Assembly (NCBI GenBank): GCA_034509425.1
Contig: JAVTVJ010000344.1
Span: 479,872-543,871, forward strand
Direction of reading: 5' to 3'
Source of the DNA: Eopsaltria australis
Taxonomy: Eukaryota; Chordata; Aves; Passeriformes; Petroicidae
DNA length: 64,000 bases
In this document: piece after piece, positions 35,805 through 48,100 of the stretch
Numbering within the stretch: position 1 is the stretch's first letter
How the letters are laid out: each line of letters starts with the position of its first letter
The notes under the pieces: model-generated
What the model was told of the DNA's origin: nothing
The model's database searches: none
Seen by the model: only the letters and a program-made list of their open reading frames with translations
Program-made: the position numbers and the translations under genes

Positions 35805-36972
35805 CTTCCAAAGGAGGGAGGGGCGGGGAAGGGAGGTTTAGGGCGGCCGTGCAGCTGCAGCCGGGAATGGGGGAGGAACCAGCTGGAATGTTCATGTCAG
35901 CTACACGAGACAGGGCCAGGCCCCTGCTCCGGGCCGGCAAGGACCGGGCCGGCTCCATCCAGCTCGGGCCAGGCCCTGCCCTGTCACCCCGGGCCCAGAT
36001 GGCCCCAGCAGGCTGAGCCAGCTCCGCAGAGCCAGGCACAGAGACTCTGAGAGCTTCTGGCATCCAGCTGGGACCTGTTCAAACAGCCCGGCAGGGAGCA
36101 CGCGATCATCACACTGCCAGAGAGAGAGAGAGATTAACTCTATCCATGCCTGGGCTAAACTTACAGACACCCATCCTTCCTTGCAGAGAGAGAGGAGCAA
36201 GTGGGGACATCCACATAAATGCAGCATAGAGACTTTACAGTCAGTGAGGAAAGCAGAACCGATGCCTAGAGGGAGGAGCATGAGATGTGCTTTGAGATTG
36301 AAGCTGAAAACTCTTTTGGAGAACCATGGTTGGGGACTGAGCTAATAAATTCCCTATAATATATGAAGATATAGTACAAAGGAGGGATGTGAGATTCTTA
36401 TTGCAGCCAATGAACTGAAATACCTGAGTAAAAACAAGGAGGTGTTGAAAAAGTACAGCCTGAGAAACTAGAACCAAGAGAGAAGAGAAGCTGTGACCCA
36501 GAGCCCTGGTCCCGGGAAATGCCAGAGAACCTGAGTTGTCAGGAGAATCTGTGTTGCTTAACATAGAAGAAGGGATTTTCTTTGTTGCTGCAATTGAACT
36601 GTGCATCCTTAAAACAGGTACCCTGTGGACTGTTCATAAGCCACCCTAGTGGCTGTGGGAAGGCTACTGGTGTGGGAGGGATCCACCATCAAGCTGATCT
36701 TTCTTCCAGGTGGTGGCTGATGGTGAGGCAGAAGACCCATAAAAACTGTATTTTTCTTACAGAAAATCCATGGTGTAAACAAAAGAGACTTCTCTCTCTA
36801 AATGAACTGAAACAAGAGCTATTTCTGAGGTGGTAAACTGACTGGAGGTCGAAGTGTTGTCTTTTGTGTGTTTTCAGGGAGAATGAAATGGAGAGGTGGG
36901 GAAAGGAGGGGTGGTCTGAAGAGTTTGTCCTGGTTTTTTCTTGGTTTTTTTTTCCTCTGTCTTAGGTATATT

Positions 36973-36978
36973 AATAAA
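36973..36978 (+). promoter_or_regulatory. LTR polyadenylation signal AATAAA
   Basis: Canonical hexamer 135 bp before the 3' end of the element, with T- and GT-containing sequence downstream. Confidence 0.6.
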
Positions 36979-37113
36979 GTTTCTTTATACTTTATGAAGT
37001 TGAGGCTGCTTTGCCTACTCCTAATCCTCATCTCACAGCAAACATCAGGTAAATTTGGGTAAGTGTGCTGGCATTTGGCTAGAACCTTGAATAGACGAAC
37101 TCGAACCACTGCA

Positions 37114-37118
37114 CAGTA
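37114..37118. repeat. 3' target-site duplication (CAGTA)
   Basis: Identical to 35321-35325 and directly after the terminal ACTGCA. Confidence 0.75.
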
Positions 37119-37134
37119 TCAGCATATATTTTTA

Positions 37135-37850
37135 AAGAGGAAGACACTCTTAACTAATCTGATAGCCTTCATGAGAAGAAGAAAGCTGATCTTGTTTCCC
37201 TTGACTATATGAAGGTCTTTGACACTCTCATAGACAAGCTAACAAGGTACAGGTTAGATAAATAGGCAAGTGGATTGGAGACTGGCTCAGTGGCTGGTCC
37301 AAGAGTGTTGTGATCAGAGGCACAAAGTCCAGTTGGAAGCCAGTCATCAGCAGTTTACCTGAGGGGACTATACTAAAGTCGTTGCTGTTTAACATCCTCA
37401 TTAATGAACTCTGCACTGAGACAGAGTGTGCTCTCAGCAAGCTTGCAGATAATCTAATACTGTGAGGAGTGCTTGATATGCCAGAGGGTTGTGCTGCCAT
37501 CCAGAGGGACCTTGACATGCTGGAGAACTGAGCAAAAAGGAATCTTGTGCACATCTAAAGGGGAAAATATTAAATCCCTGAGGAGGAAGAGGGTTAGGCA
37601 CCTGTACAAACACCCCAGGAGACCTGTTGGAGAACAGCTATGCTGAGAAAGACCTGGGGTTTCTAGGAAAAAACAAGGTGACCATTAGCTTCAAAACCCT
37701 CTTATCAAAAATGACTAACAGAATCCTGAGTCACATTAGGCAGAACACTGCCGGCAAGTTAAAGAAAGTGATTGCTCCCCTGTACTCAGTACTGAGTAGG
37801 ACACATCTGGAATGCTGGGTTCAGCTCTGGGTGTCCCAGAGTTGAGAGGC
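37135..37850 (+). mobile_element. CR1 LINE, reverse transcriptase region, 3'-truncated
   Basis: Plus-strand CR1 ORF2. RT motif A reads LDYMKVFD at 37200-37223. The NILINEL-type stretch follows at about 37390-37410. A degenerate catalytic box, LADN in place of FADD, lies at about 37443. Next comes the post-RT region with AEKDLGFLG-like sequence (37634-37665) and the C-terminal HLECWVQLW stretch (about 37802-37829). The sequence loses similarity near 37850 without reaching the CR1 3' tip, so the 3'UTR is missing. Stops and frameshifts make it dead. The LTR element ends only about 20 bp upstream. Confidence 0.88.
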
Positions 37851-40800
37851 AAAGGAAATATAGCAGTGAATTTAGAAGAAATGCTCAATTTCCTGTAATG
37901 CTTTTCTTCTTTCCGTCATACTTCCCTGTTTCAAACTGGAATCTTATCATCTAGAATATTTTCATGTGTCCCGTTAAGAGGTTGGTGTGAAGTTTTGGAT
38001 GACATATGCACATGGTATGTGTGCCTTTCCTTCTGTAAAAAAATAAATCCTATTTGTTTTTGTATAAACAAGTAGTTCACTTGTTCACTTTTTTCTTATT
38101 TCTTTTTTTTTTTTTTTTTACTTATGTGCTTGCTTATGATGCAGGGAGGCATATGTTCAGTAAAGATTGGTAGCTGGCATCAAAATGCCAAAGAAAAAAA
38201 CCCTGGAAGATTACTCAGTAGGAAATCCTTTACACTGAATAGCATTGATTGGAGGTGCTTTTGAAAGGAACTTCACGTTTATAACTTGTCACAGTGAGAC
38301 CTAAGTCTCCTGATTATTTCCTTGCTTGTTTGGCTAACTGTAATAGTTTCAAAAAGTTATTATGTCTTTAGACACCTCTTTGCTGTGAAGTCAGGAACAG
38401 CTGTGAAAGGAAGTGTTGTGCAGCTCTGAGAATTCAGAGCGTAACAATGAACACACTTGTCTGCAAGCCATGAACAGGAGAATGTCTGTGTGGTTGTCCA
38501 GTACTGTGCACTGTGATATTTGACCTAGCTCAGGCACTGGAAACCTTCTTAATGTGGTTATTCACGTCAATGAGTTTGCTCATTGTGAAGCAGGTTGAAT
38601 AGCTCTGTTTCAGGTCTTTACTTTGATCACAAGGATGTTTTTGTGTACTTTTTTTGTTGCTATTGGTAATACTAATACTCCTGGTCCTATCCTGCACCTT
38701 GTGGTCAATATTATAAAGGGAAAGTTGTTACGGATTTGTGTACAGGCTTCTACACTGCTGAGCTTGAGAAATGAGGGAAGAAGGGAAATTATGCCCTATA
38801 TCCACTTTTTTTCCCCCCAGGTACAGCCAGCAATAACCACTGCAAGAACAGGCAAAAATATGATCTCTCTCAAACTACTCAAACACCTGTCAGAATGGGA
38901 AGAAAGTTAAAGGACAGGGAATCTCAAATTAAATTTAATTCATTTAGTAGTACTTTAATGAAAACACAGGCATAAGCATTTGCCTTTGGGAAAGCTTTAA
39001 TATAGACTTCATGAGGTAATTTCCTTTTCAAAGGACAATAAGCACAACAGAAACTTGGTGAGAATAGGCCCTTTTTGGTCAAAAGCATCAACTGCCTTTG
39101 GAATTTGAGCTTTTGTTTTCATGGAGCCCAGATTTCAGTTATGATACTTGTTAATTTAACCAATAATATGTGTAATTAAATAAAAGGTACAAAACCTGGT
39201 AGGTCTGACAATTTTTGTCTAACTGCTTTGAAAATGAAATTTTGTTGGTGATAGCTGTAGCATTTCCCAAAACAAATACAGTTATGATACTGATCTTATC
39301 AGGTATAGGAATTATCAATGTTTTTGTATTCTTTACAGATTAGGCTTTGCTTTCCCTCTTCAGCCTACACCACAGCTGAGCACCTTCATAAGACACAAAG
39401 GTGGCATCTCTGTGGCAGATTTTGCTTTGAAATACTTACATCTTGCTGACATGATCTATGACTTTCTGAAGTAGCTTGTAGGGTCACAAAGACTAAGAAA
39501 GAGCATAATGTTGCTTTTGTCATGAGGAGAGTGTCATTCAATGCATATATACACAAAAAAAAACTTCTAGAAGAAGGTACTCCAGCACTTATCAGGTCAC
39601 ATAATGGTGGGATGGCCCCTTCAGATGTTATGTTTCACTGCATGCCACTGATCAGGAAATCAGGAAACACCCTTGTGTCATCAATGCCTGAGATCCCTAC
39701 AAATGGAAGTGAAGTAGGTGAGGGCAGCACCAGAAGACTGACCATCCTCCCAGCTGTGAAGGAAGACAAAGACATCCAAATTTCTTGTAACATAGGAAAC
39801 ATTTCCCTTTGACTCCAAAGCTGGCTCTGTGGTACAAGCAGTACTGATATTCAAGTAACTCAGAAAAGGATCTTTTCTACCCTTTTACGAATGCTGCTCA
39901 CTCCCATTACCAAAACATGAATGAGGCAAATGAAAAGGAAAAAAAAAGCATAGACCAAAATAATATAAACTTGTGGCACTACAGGTGACCCCCTGAAGTT
40001 TGATAATAATTATTTTTTAGTATTGATCAGTGAGTGTTTCAACAGTTCTCACCGTAGGTTATTTCTATAAACTCTGAATAGGGTGGTGATGAAAATTTTT
40101 CTAGGACACATATACTGTTCAGCAATCTATCAATGTGATTTGCTCTTTCACTGGGAAAATATTAGAGATCCAGGGCCTTAAACAATTGAAAATGATCATG
40201 ATATCATGAGGACAGTTTAGAAAAAGAAATTTTTCACAGGAATGTGAATCATATATAATTAAAATCACAGGCTCCTGGTTAGGAAAACAAGTGGACAGCC
40301 ATAAAATTCAACAATTATATGTTATCTGATTTATGCTTTCTAAATGTAAAATTTCTTCCAGATCTAAATTAAGGGAATTTTTACAAGCTATTTAATTTTA
40401 TCTCAAAACATTCCACGCCATGTTGACTTTTCATAGTCACCTGTTTCTCTGTTCAGTTCCTCTCAGAGCCAGAAAATTATGCCTTATTTCAAAATTGGAT
40501 TTATCTAACTTCACTACCCAACGGTTGATTCTTATTACACCCTAGGCAGAAAGGTTAAAAAGCTTACCAACATCAATTATCTTTTCCTTTTGTTACTTCT
40601 TACACACAGTCATCGAGACATTTCTCATTCTGTATTCTGAGAGATGAATAAATTGAGATCTTCTTTACCTCATATCAAAAAACATCTTTCTTCAGTCCTT
40701 CTTCACATTTATTAACATTTGCCTGTCTTTTTGGTGGTGTGAATAGTAGAATAAGGCAACAAAGTAGATCAACTCTGGAGCACGGCCACAAAAACACAAC

Positions 40801-41779
40801 TGAAGTCATAGAGTTAACTCTCTATTGAAAAATTACTCATCTGAGCAGTGAAGTCATAGTATCTGCTAAGGAAAGGTAAGGGAGTGGTACAACTGAATTT
40901 TTTGGTGGACTTGCAGCAAGATGGTCTCGATCTCATTTATTCATAATGTGTTGGCAACTTTATTTGTGCACCAAGAACCAAACACTTAAACTTAGGATAG
41001 AAACTTTGGGTTTTTTTAAATTGCAACAGGGTAAATCATTCCTTGGAGAAACAAATTGGTTTTCTCCCTTTCATAAATACAGAACCTGTGAAATACCCAC
41101 AGATCATAAGTGTTGCCTAAGATGTATCCAAAAGCACCTACTTTATGAATCTTTGTCCTTCTAGAAGCATAGTGTCCTTACAAGTCGGATATTGGAGAAG
41201 ATAAAACTCTTAGGGGTGTGTTGCAGTGAATGGAGAGGATCATTGGCATGTGAACCAACTTTCTACATCCTCACAGATGTAAGAGGAATGGCTCTTTAGT
41301 CTGTGCTGAGAGTAAATCTGTGGTGGCACCTCTTTCCAGCAGTGGTCTTGGACCAGGGCAGAACTGTTGCTGTTAGGAGCAGGGAGAGTGGCTACTTAAA
41401 CTGTGGCATGGTCTTTGGTGGCTCATGTAATGGCAGAGCCCATTTGATTGAAGAAAGATGGCAGGTTATAGGGTGCATCACTGGATGGCCCGGTGAGGGG
41501 TGTTGGAAACTGAGAGGCTGTTAGGGTTCAGTGCTGGGCTGAGGAGCTTACTGCTGTAATGGTGGAGAGTGCAAGGAAATCTGTTTACAGCTCTTCAAGC
41601 ACTGTTAATGGACCTGTCTCCAGATATTTACAAGTAGGACTAGTATTTCACATGCCTGAAGCGTTAAAGTTTTCCCTTGCCATCTTGCCCCGAAATGCTA
41701 TTACAATGAAGTGAAATGCAGAATACTGTGGCTATTAAAAGTTAATCAAGTTGATATGTAAATAGTGCCCTGGCATATC
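37851..41779. other. Unannotated DNA
   Basis: No gene or named repeat. A T run lies at 38101-38119. The frame at 39522-39812 (96 codons, plus) has no recognisable domain, splice context or homologue known to me. Confidence 0.45.
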
Positions 41780-41821
41780 TTTGTATACTTAACATATTAC
41801 AAAATATGTTAAGTACACAAA
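41780..41821. repeat. Inverted repeat, 13-bp perfect inner stem
   Basis: TACTTAACATATT (41786-41798) and AATATGTTAAGTA (41803-41815) are exact reverse complements around the loop ACAA. After a single A/C mismatch, five more pairs extend the stem to 41780 and 41821. It is AT-rich, with no known function. Confidence 0.85.
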
Positions 41822-42074
41822 ATAAGTAATGTATATAGCAAGAACACCTGCTGATGTGCTTGACTGGCTGCTTAATATTGATAAGTGTGTTGCAACATGG
41901 TCACCATGTCAATATAACGTCATTTAAATTGATGCTTTTATGGTGGGGTAAGAGAACAATAAAGCAGCAATTGCTAATACCTTCAATATTAGATACCTTT
42001 AAGCAGATTTTATAGCTGTAAATTCAAAAGCATTTCAAAATCTTAATTTTAGATGTAAATTATTTTCCACTCAA

Positions 42075-42104
42075 TTTTCTATGTCTGGAAACAGACATAG
42101 TAAA
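42075..42104. repeat. Inverted repeat with GAAA loop
   Basis: CTATGTCTG (42079-42087) and CAGACATAG (42092-42100) are perfect reverse complements around GAAA. Three more T/A pairs follow after one mismatch. Probably chance. Confidence 0.75.
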
Positions 42105-45100
42105 AAACCCAAACCTGTCATCAGTGGCTTATTGTATAGCAGTTCTTTTCCCCCTTGTCTCTTAAAAAATAAGAATACAAATGGACTTACATACAAGCCT
42201 ATTTTATGTTACTTTATATGTAAACTCCTTAATGTGTTGGAGGAAAATCAAAAAGATTAAGGAGTATTAGAGGTCAGTATTATTTAACACACTCAAAATT
42301 AGTTTGATCCTGTGGAGAAATATTGATGACAAGCATCAAATCAACTTAGGCATTCTTTTGATGTTGAAGCCTCCTTATGGGGTTTTAGGATAAAGGCAAA
42401 TTCATTGGTTTCTTACTTTAGTGTAATCTTGAGCTAGTCATACTTGAATGTGTGTGCCACAAGAAAATGTAATCATGAATTTAAAGCAGGAGCCTTACTC
42501 TGAAATTAGCAGGTATTGAAGTAAAGTATGCTGAATGAATATTTCATTGTTGTGATGCAAGTCACGTTTCATTTAGACGAGAAATTAGTTTCTGAGAATT
42601 GGGTGCATGGGATGAACTGTAAGGAAATTAGGATTTACTGTAGCACATAGAACAGTCTGACTTTACAGTCTCTATGGGAAATAAGGTTCAGGATTGTTTT
42701 AGGCCATGGGAACTAGTTTACCCTTAAGGAATTGTAGCTGATAAAATAGGGAGAATTAAGACAACACAGATGGTTTTTTCTCAATATTTTGCTATCAATT
42801 AGAAGTTCAGGCATGGAAATATTTTTTGGGACATGAAAGTACTGTTGCAAATTTACTCTTTCCTAAAACTGCCATAGGCTTCTAATGCTTGTCCACATTA
42901 TGGTGGATTTAGTGACAAAGTACACCTGGGTGTGTCTCTTGTGTAAAGTAAACCTTAATAATCTATTTGTGCATTTAACACTGCTTCTTGGTAACCACTT
43001 CCCCTTCCCCTTTCCCTTCCTTCTGTCTCTTTAAACAGTTTCAGTAAGATGAGAATGACATGTATCGTAAGCAAGGAATGATCATAAAAAGTATAATTTG
43101 AATTTCTATTTAAACTCAGCCTAGATGTTTTGCTACATGCCTGTGTTAGTTTTAGCATAAAAGGCTAAGATTAATGAGACATATATTGCAATCACAGCTG
43201 TTTCAGACAGCTCTAGAATAGAAGCTACATGTAGCCAAATATAGCAGACTTTTGGGAGAAGGAATGTAAACATGAAAAGCAGTTGGCTGACAGAATATAT
43301 TTGTAGTGCAGCAGCATCATCCTCTTTTATCCATGTGCTCCTACTCTTCAAAAATGAAGCTTTTCTATTGCTTCAGTGTCTAATCCTGTCTCTGTCTTTT
43401 CATTCCTGACTTTTGGGCACTGTATTTGGGACTGTGTGACATGACTGTATAGTGATTAGGACCACTTGGTAGCACATATGATGTCAAGAGATAAGTGTTT
43501 TTATCAATATGAGGTATGTTATTTTGATAAATAGATGTAGTAATTTTACTGAAGTATTCTGTTTCACAATGAAGTTCTTAGTCTTTTGACATTAAATGAA
43601 TTGGTTGCAGTTCTACTCAGATTTTCTTTATTTCCCTATAAGCATGTTTAAAAATCCAAACTCCAATCTGACAAGCTTCTTACCCTCCAATCTCCCTACA
43701 TCTGGAGTTGTCGATATGTATCTATGTACTGTGTACAGTGCTGTATCTTCTAAGTGGAAAGTACATAAACTTGTACTCTTTCGGACTTCAGTCCGTGTGG
43801 CGGCCTGTAAAAATGATGGGGGGACTGTGTTTTTAGGATTTTTTTTTTTCTAATCGACAATAAATAAAACATATTTATTACACCAAGTTGTAGATCTAGT
43901 ACAAAGTGTCTTCTTGCATGACCATTAGAATTTCTGTCTCTTTATCACTAAGCAGTTTTTCATGAATTTTCAATTTTGTAATTTACTATAACTATAAAGA
44001 GAGAAAATGGAAATTGGGAAATACTGGTGAGGAAAAATGAATAATTCTCCCACTCTACCTTCCTTCAAATTTAAGGACACTGTAATTTATTCTTACCCAA
44101 CACTTAGCAAAAGGCAGCTCCTATTTAATCTTTGTAATCCTGGCTTTGAAGCTGCTGCTGCTTTGTAATTTTCTTTACGAGTAGCAATCACAGCAGTGGT
44201 TTTGATTAAGTGATTACCCATAGGCCTGCTCTTGAATGAAATGACAGATGTACTCTGCTAAGATGCTGTGAACTTAGTAACTTTCTACAGAGTGGGCAAG
44301 TTCAAAATATCATTATGTGTTATTATTGGGAATTGCTTGCAACACAAAGCATAATATGTTACTTTATTTGACTAGCTGTCTTTGTAGGGGGGAGCAGGGA
44401 AAAACCCTAGTCTGACAAAGGTCAACCTTCCACTGCACTTGCTGCAAGTGTGTGAGCATAGATGTAAAGTGAGTGGCTGTGTCAGCAAGTGCTACCTCAG
44501 TAAGGACTTGAACAGTCTGAACATCTTTCTGCCTTTCTCTGTTGTGTTTTAAAGTCTTCATTTACTCCTTGGCAGGTTTTCCAGAACTATGTGAATCATG
44601 TCAAATCTTCTTCTACTATGAGGCTGACAGTTTTCTGAAAGGAAATTCTACAAAATATCAGCGTGGGACTATTTAACGTCGTGTTTGCTCTTAGGTTTTC
44701 TCCACTTATTTGCAATCATTTTTGTGTACTAAAATATTATTTTCAGTGTCACCCACAATAATAGCAGCATAAGATGAAACATTTGCAACTTCAGGAAAAG
44801 TAGTGTGAAAAGTTGAGAGTCTTAACTTTTTTGAGAGAGTTTGTCCTGTGTAATTGTTTTGCAGCTTTGAAATTATTCTCTATTTCTCTTGACTTCCCAA
44901 AGCAACTTTTTTTTCTTCTTTCATGTTAAAAAACAAACCCGTATTTGAGTATGGTTGTTTTTGTTTACAGGTGACACTTGGGGAAAGGAACAAAAGTAAA
45001 TGATTTCCCACAGCAGTATCTAGTACCCAGTGGTACTGACATAACTCTTCCTGGTATTGTATTGGATGGGAACTCTTCAGTTTCACTAAAATTTGCAAGT

Positions 45101-48100
45101 AATCAAGAGCCCAGAGCTTGCATCTGGAATTATGCATGTATTATTTGTCTAGTGAAAAAAACAAAAAACAATGCCTCAAATAGTAGTTTTTTATCAATTG
45201 TACATAAAATATATTTCTGTGTCTGGTAATGCCACATACGAGTAGAAGTGTGCAAAATGCACTCTGCCTCATGGCCTTTGCTACTGTGCCTTTACTTCTT
45301 TGTTTCTTACTGTTGTGTAGAAATTTATCAGCCTTTATTAAGAGTGTAACTTCTGGAAGTGGGAGAAAGCAAAAAGAACTGAAATAAACTGAAAGAAAGG
45401 AGTTGGTAAAGGGAAAGGCCAAAGGAGGGAAAGGTAGCAAGAAGCTGAGAGAGACAATTTCCTTCACTGAAAAAACCCCAGACAAATCAAAATCAGAAAC
45501 AAACTAGAAAGGAATATCAATAAAAAAAATTAGAGGAAAACAGAGGACACTAAAATACACCTGATATTTCATCATGGTCAATATTAATATCAATAGGGTC
45601 ATGTTTACATTATGATAATACTCAGGTTTCAGTTGTGCTGTGCACTTTCTATACAGATGCTGCCCAATTTTTTCTGCAGACTGACGTGCCACTTTCTCTT
45701 CTTGACCAGACCTGCCGGTTGTCCTTTTCTCTTTCCATCCTTTTCTCATGAAACAGAGAGAATTCCTAATTTCACCCCTGATTTGTTTCAGCAAAGCTGA
45801 ACTGTCTTTGAAAATGTGTTGGTTTTGGGAACAGAAAAACCAGTGATAAAAGGAATTTTGAAAAGTTATGAGGTCCTGTGACAAAGGAAAAAAAAGATGT
45901 GCAGACTGAAAGGTCGAGAGGTTACTTCCCATAAGCTTCACTACTGGACCTTCTGACATAACTGTGAAGTCACTCCTTCTCCTTACTGTATCAGAATGGT
46001 CTAGGTTAGTTTAAATACTTAAAGTAATTGCATTTTTAAAATCTGGATCATTCTGACAGAGATGGTCTAAAGAGAAATTTTCATATGTGATTATCCAACA
46101 CGTCTCAGGAAAGAGCACCCTTCACATGTGGTTATAAGCAGTGATCTTAAACCAAGTTTAGCTGCAATGAAAATGACATTTTTAACATAGCTTATCTTTT
46201 AACACATTAACATTTTGCTGGAAATTTGCAAGCCTAATGTAAAGTTGCACATATTTTTGAAAGTACTAGCTTTTGAAAGCAAGTCCTTCAGGTAAATGAG
46301 GTACAGATAGCATAGTGTGGTGTCTTTAAGTAACGCTGGGACATATTTCAGCTTGCTTGATAGTTAAGTCTTGTTGATAGTTAAATCTTCTCACAAAATA
46401 ACAAGATTGGTTCTGTTTTTTTGTTTTCTACCAAGGAATGCTAATCAGTTAAATACCTCTTGCAATATCTCCTTGCTACAGAAACAAACTAGGAGGACTT
46501 CCTCTTCAAAAGGTTTCCTACATAGATGCTAATACAATTAAGAGAGAATACTATTTTACATGAGAGAGAAAGAAACAAGGAACACAAGAAGCCTTCTCAT
46601 AATTTCATGCACATGACAGATGAATCTGTGTGATTCAGGCCTCATGTACAACTTTGTCTACAGGCATGTATGTCTTAACTTGCAGAACTGTCTGTTTGCC
46701 TTAGTAGATTGGCCTTGGTGTGGGGAAAAAAAAGGGCCAAAATATGATAGAGTGTACAATATATCTGACTCAGTTAAAAATATGCTGTCAAGGGAGTGTG
46801 TCCATAGCAGAACTTTTGAAAGCTCATTTTAATTAGCGAGAGTTGCAAATTTTGCTTTTTTTGCTAATCAGTTACTGTTCATCTGCACTGCTGACTGAGG
46901 ATTTTTGAGACCGCGATAACCTGTTTAAAACATCAGTATTTTGAATACTGACTGACAACTTGATAACACAATTGCTTTGCATGTGTGTGATGGACTCAAA
47001 TGTACTTATACATGACCAGTAATATTGCTTCAATATTATATGACACTCCATTGTACTGCAAATATTTGCACAATGTATAGATTCCACACTCTACTGTTTC
47101 TCAAATTCTGTGAATTGATTTGAAATGCCAGTGAATTTGTTTTATGAAAATAAAAGTAAGCAGGTTGAGCTGTGGCAAGTCAATGTGGTGAGAGAAGGCA
47201 GGTAACATGATGAAGTTTACTTTCCTTTTTAAACATACAAACAGTGATTTAAGCCACTAGAAAGGTACCTAACTGTCTGTTTCTGGACTAATCTCTCTAT
47301 CCCACTATTGCCACTCCTTATCCAATAAGCCAAGTCATAAGACTGGCAATGCTTCTTCTGATGCAAGTATTTAAGAGTACACACTTAACCACAACCTCTT
47401 GTAAATGACATCTGACAAACATCATTCCATAAAAATACCTCAAATAATTCAAGAACCACACTGAAATGCCAAAAATACCAAAGCAGATCCTTCTTGGTCT
47501 CCCATATGGTTTTCAGCATTCTTCTTACGTTGTGTTCAGATTCAGCAGCCACAACTTCAGCTCCAGTCTGTTTAAGGCTATTACCTTGGCACCAGTGTTC
47601 ATTCATTCTAGTGATTTTAGGGGAAATCAAAGTTGTTGTTCCTACTGTTTGGGGTTTTTGTGTGGGGTTTTTTTCATTGTTTGGGATTTGTTTTAGCTTG
47701 GTTTGGTTTTTTGAGGTTGTGACTGAGAATACTCATAAAATAAATACATTACTGCTTCATCTCTGTTATTTTCCCAGTAAGTACTAGACTGAGGAAAAGT
47801 TAGATATTAAAAAAAATTAAACATATCATTTTATTATATCCTAAAATAAAATATTCTTGTATGGATTATGAAAGTTGTTATTGTAAACACTTTGTAAAAT
47901 ACAGAAGTAAAAACATTTGAAACAGATCTGAGTTTCTAGAATTGCAAGTTATGCAAGCTCTGTATTATTTCTCTGTACATTTTACAGATGTAAAAATGCA
48001 TCTGTATTTTTATTTATATTGATCAAGATATAAAACTACAGAAAAATCTATTGAATGATCAGTCCCTGTTTGAATAACCTATGCCAAATTTTGATTTTTC

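Larger units (their letters stand above)
35326..37113 (+). mobile_element. Long ERVL-like LTR element, complete ends
   Basis: The element begins TGTCCTGGCT, a start shared by bird ERVL LTRs, and ends CCACTGCA. It has TG...CA termini and a 5-bp direct repeat, CAGTA, on both sides. Family knowledge: 5-bp duplications fit class III (ERVL-like) integration. A TATA-like box lies at 35489-35496 (CATATATAA), followed by a CT-rich start region. After an assembly gap comes a CpG-rich stretch at about 35815-36010. Near the 3' end, AATAAA lies at 36973-36978. No second LTR copy and no gag, pol or env was seen. It is therefore either an unusually long solo LTR or a non-autonomous element. I recall similar sequence as interspersed in passerines, which I cannot verify here. 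Confidence 0.8.

Noticed and set aside
35419..36063. 214- and 163-codon frames spanning the gap
   Set aside because: Most of their length is N. The rest is LTR sequence.
39522..39812. 96-codon plus-strand open frame
   Set aside because: No recognisable domain or convincing splice context. Within the length expected by chance for this much sequence.
45504..45959. 151-codon minus-strand open frame
   Set aside because: The longest frame outside repeats, but it has no recognisable domain, no nearby exon-like frames and an AT-rich chance-like composition. A protein search could overturn this.
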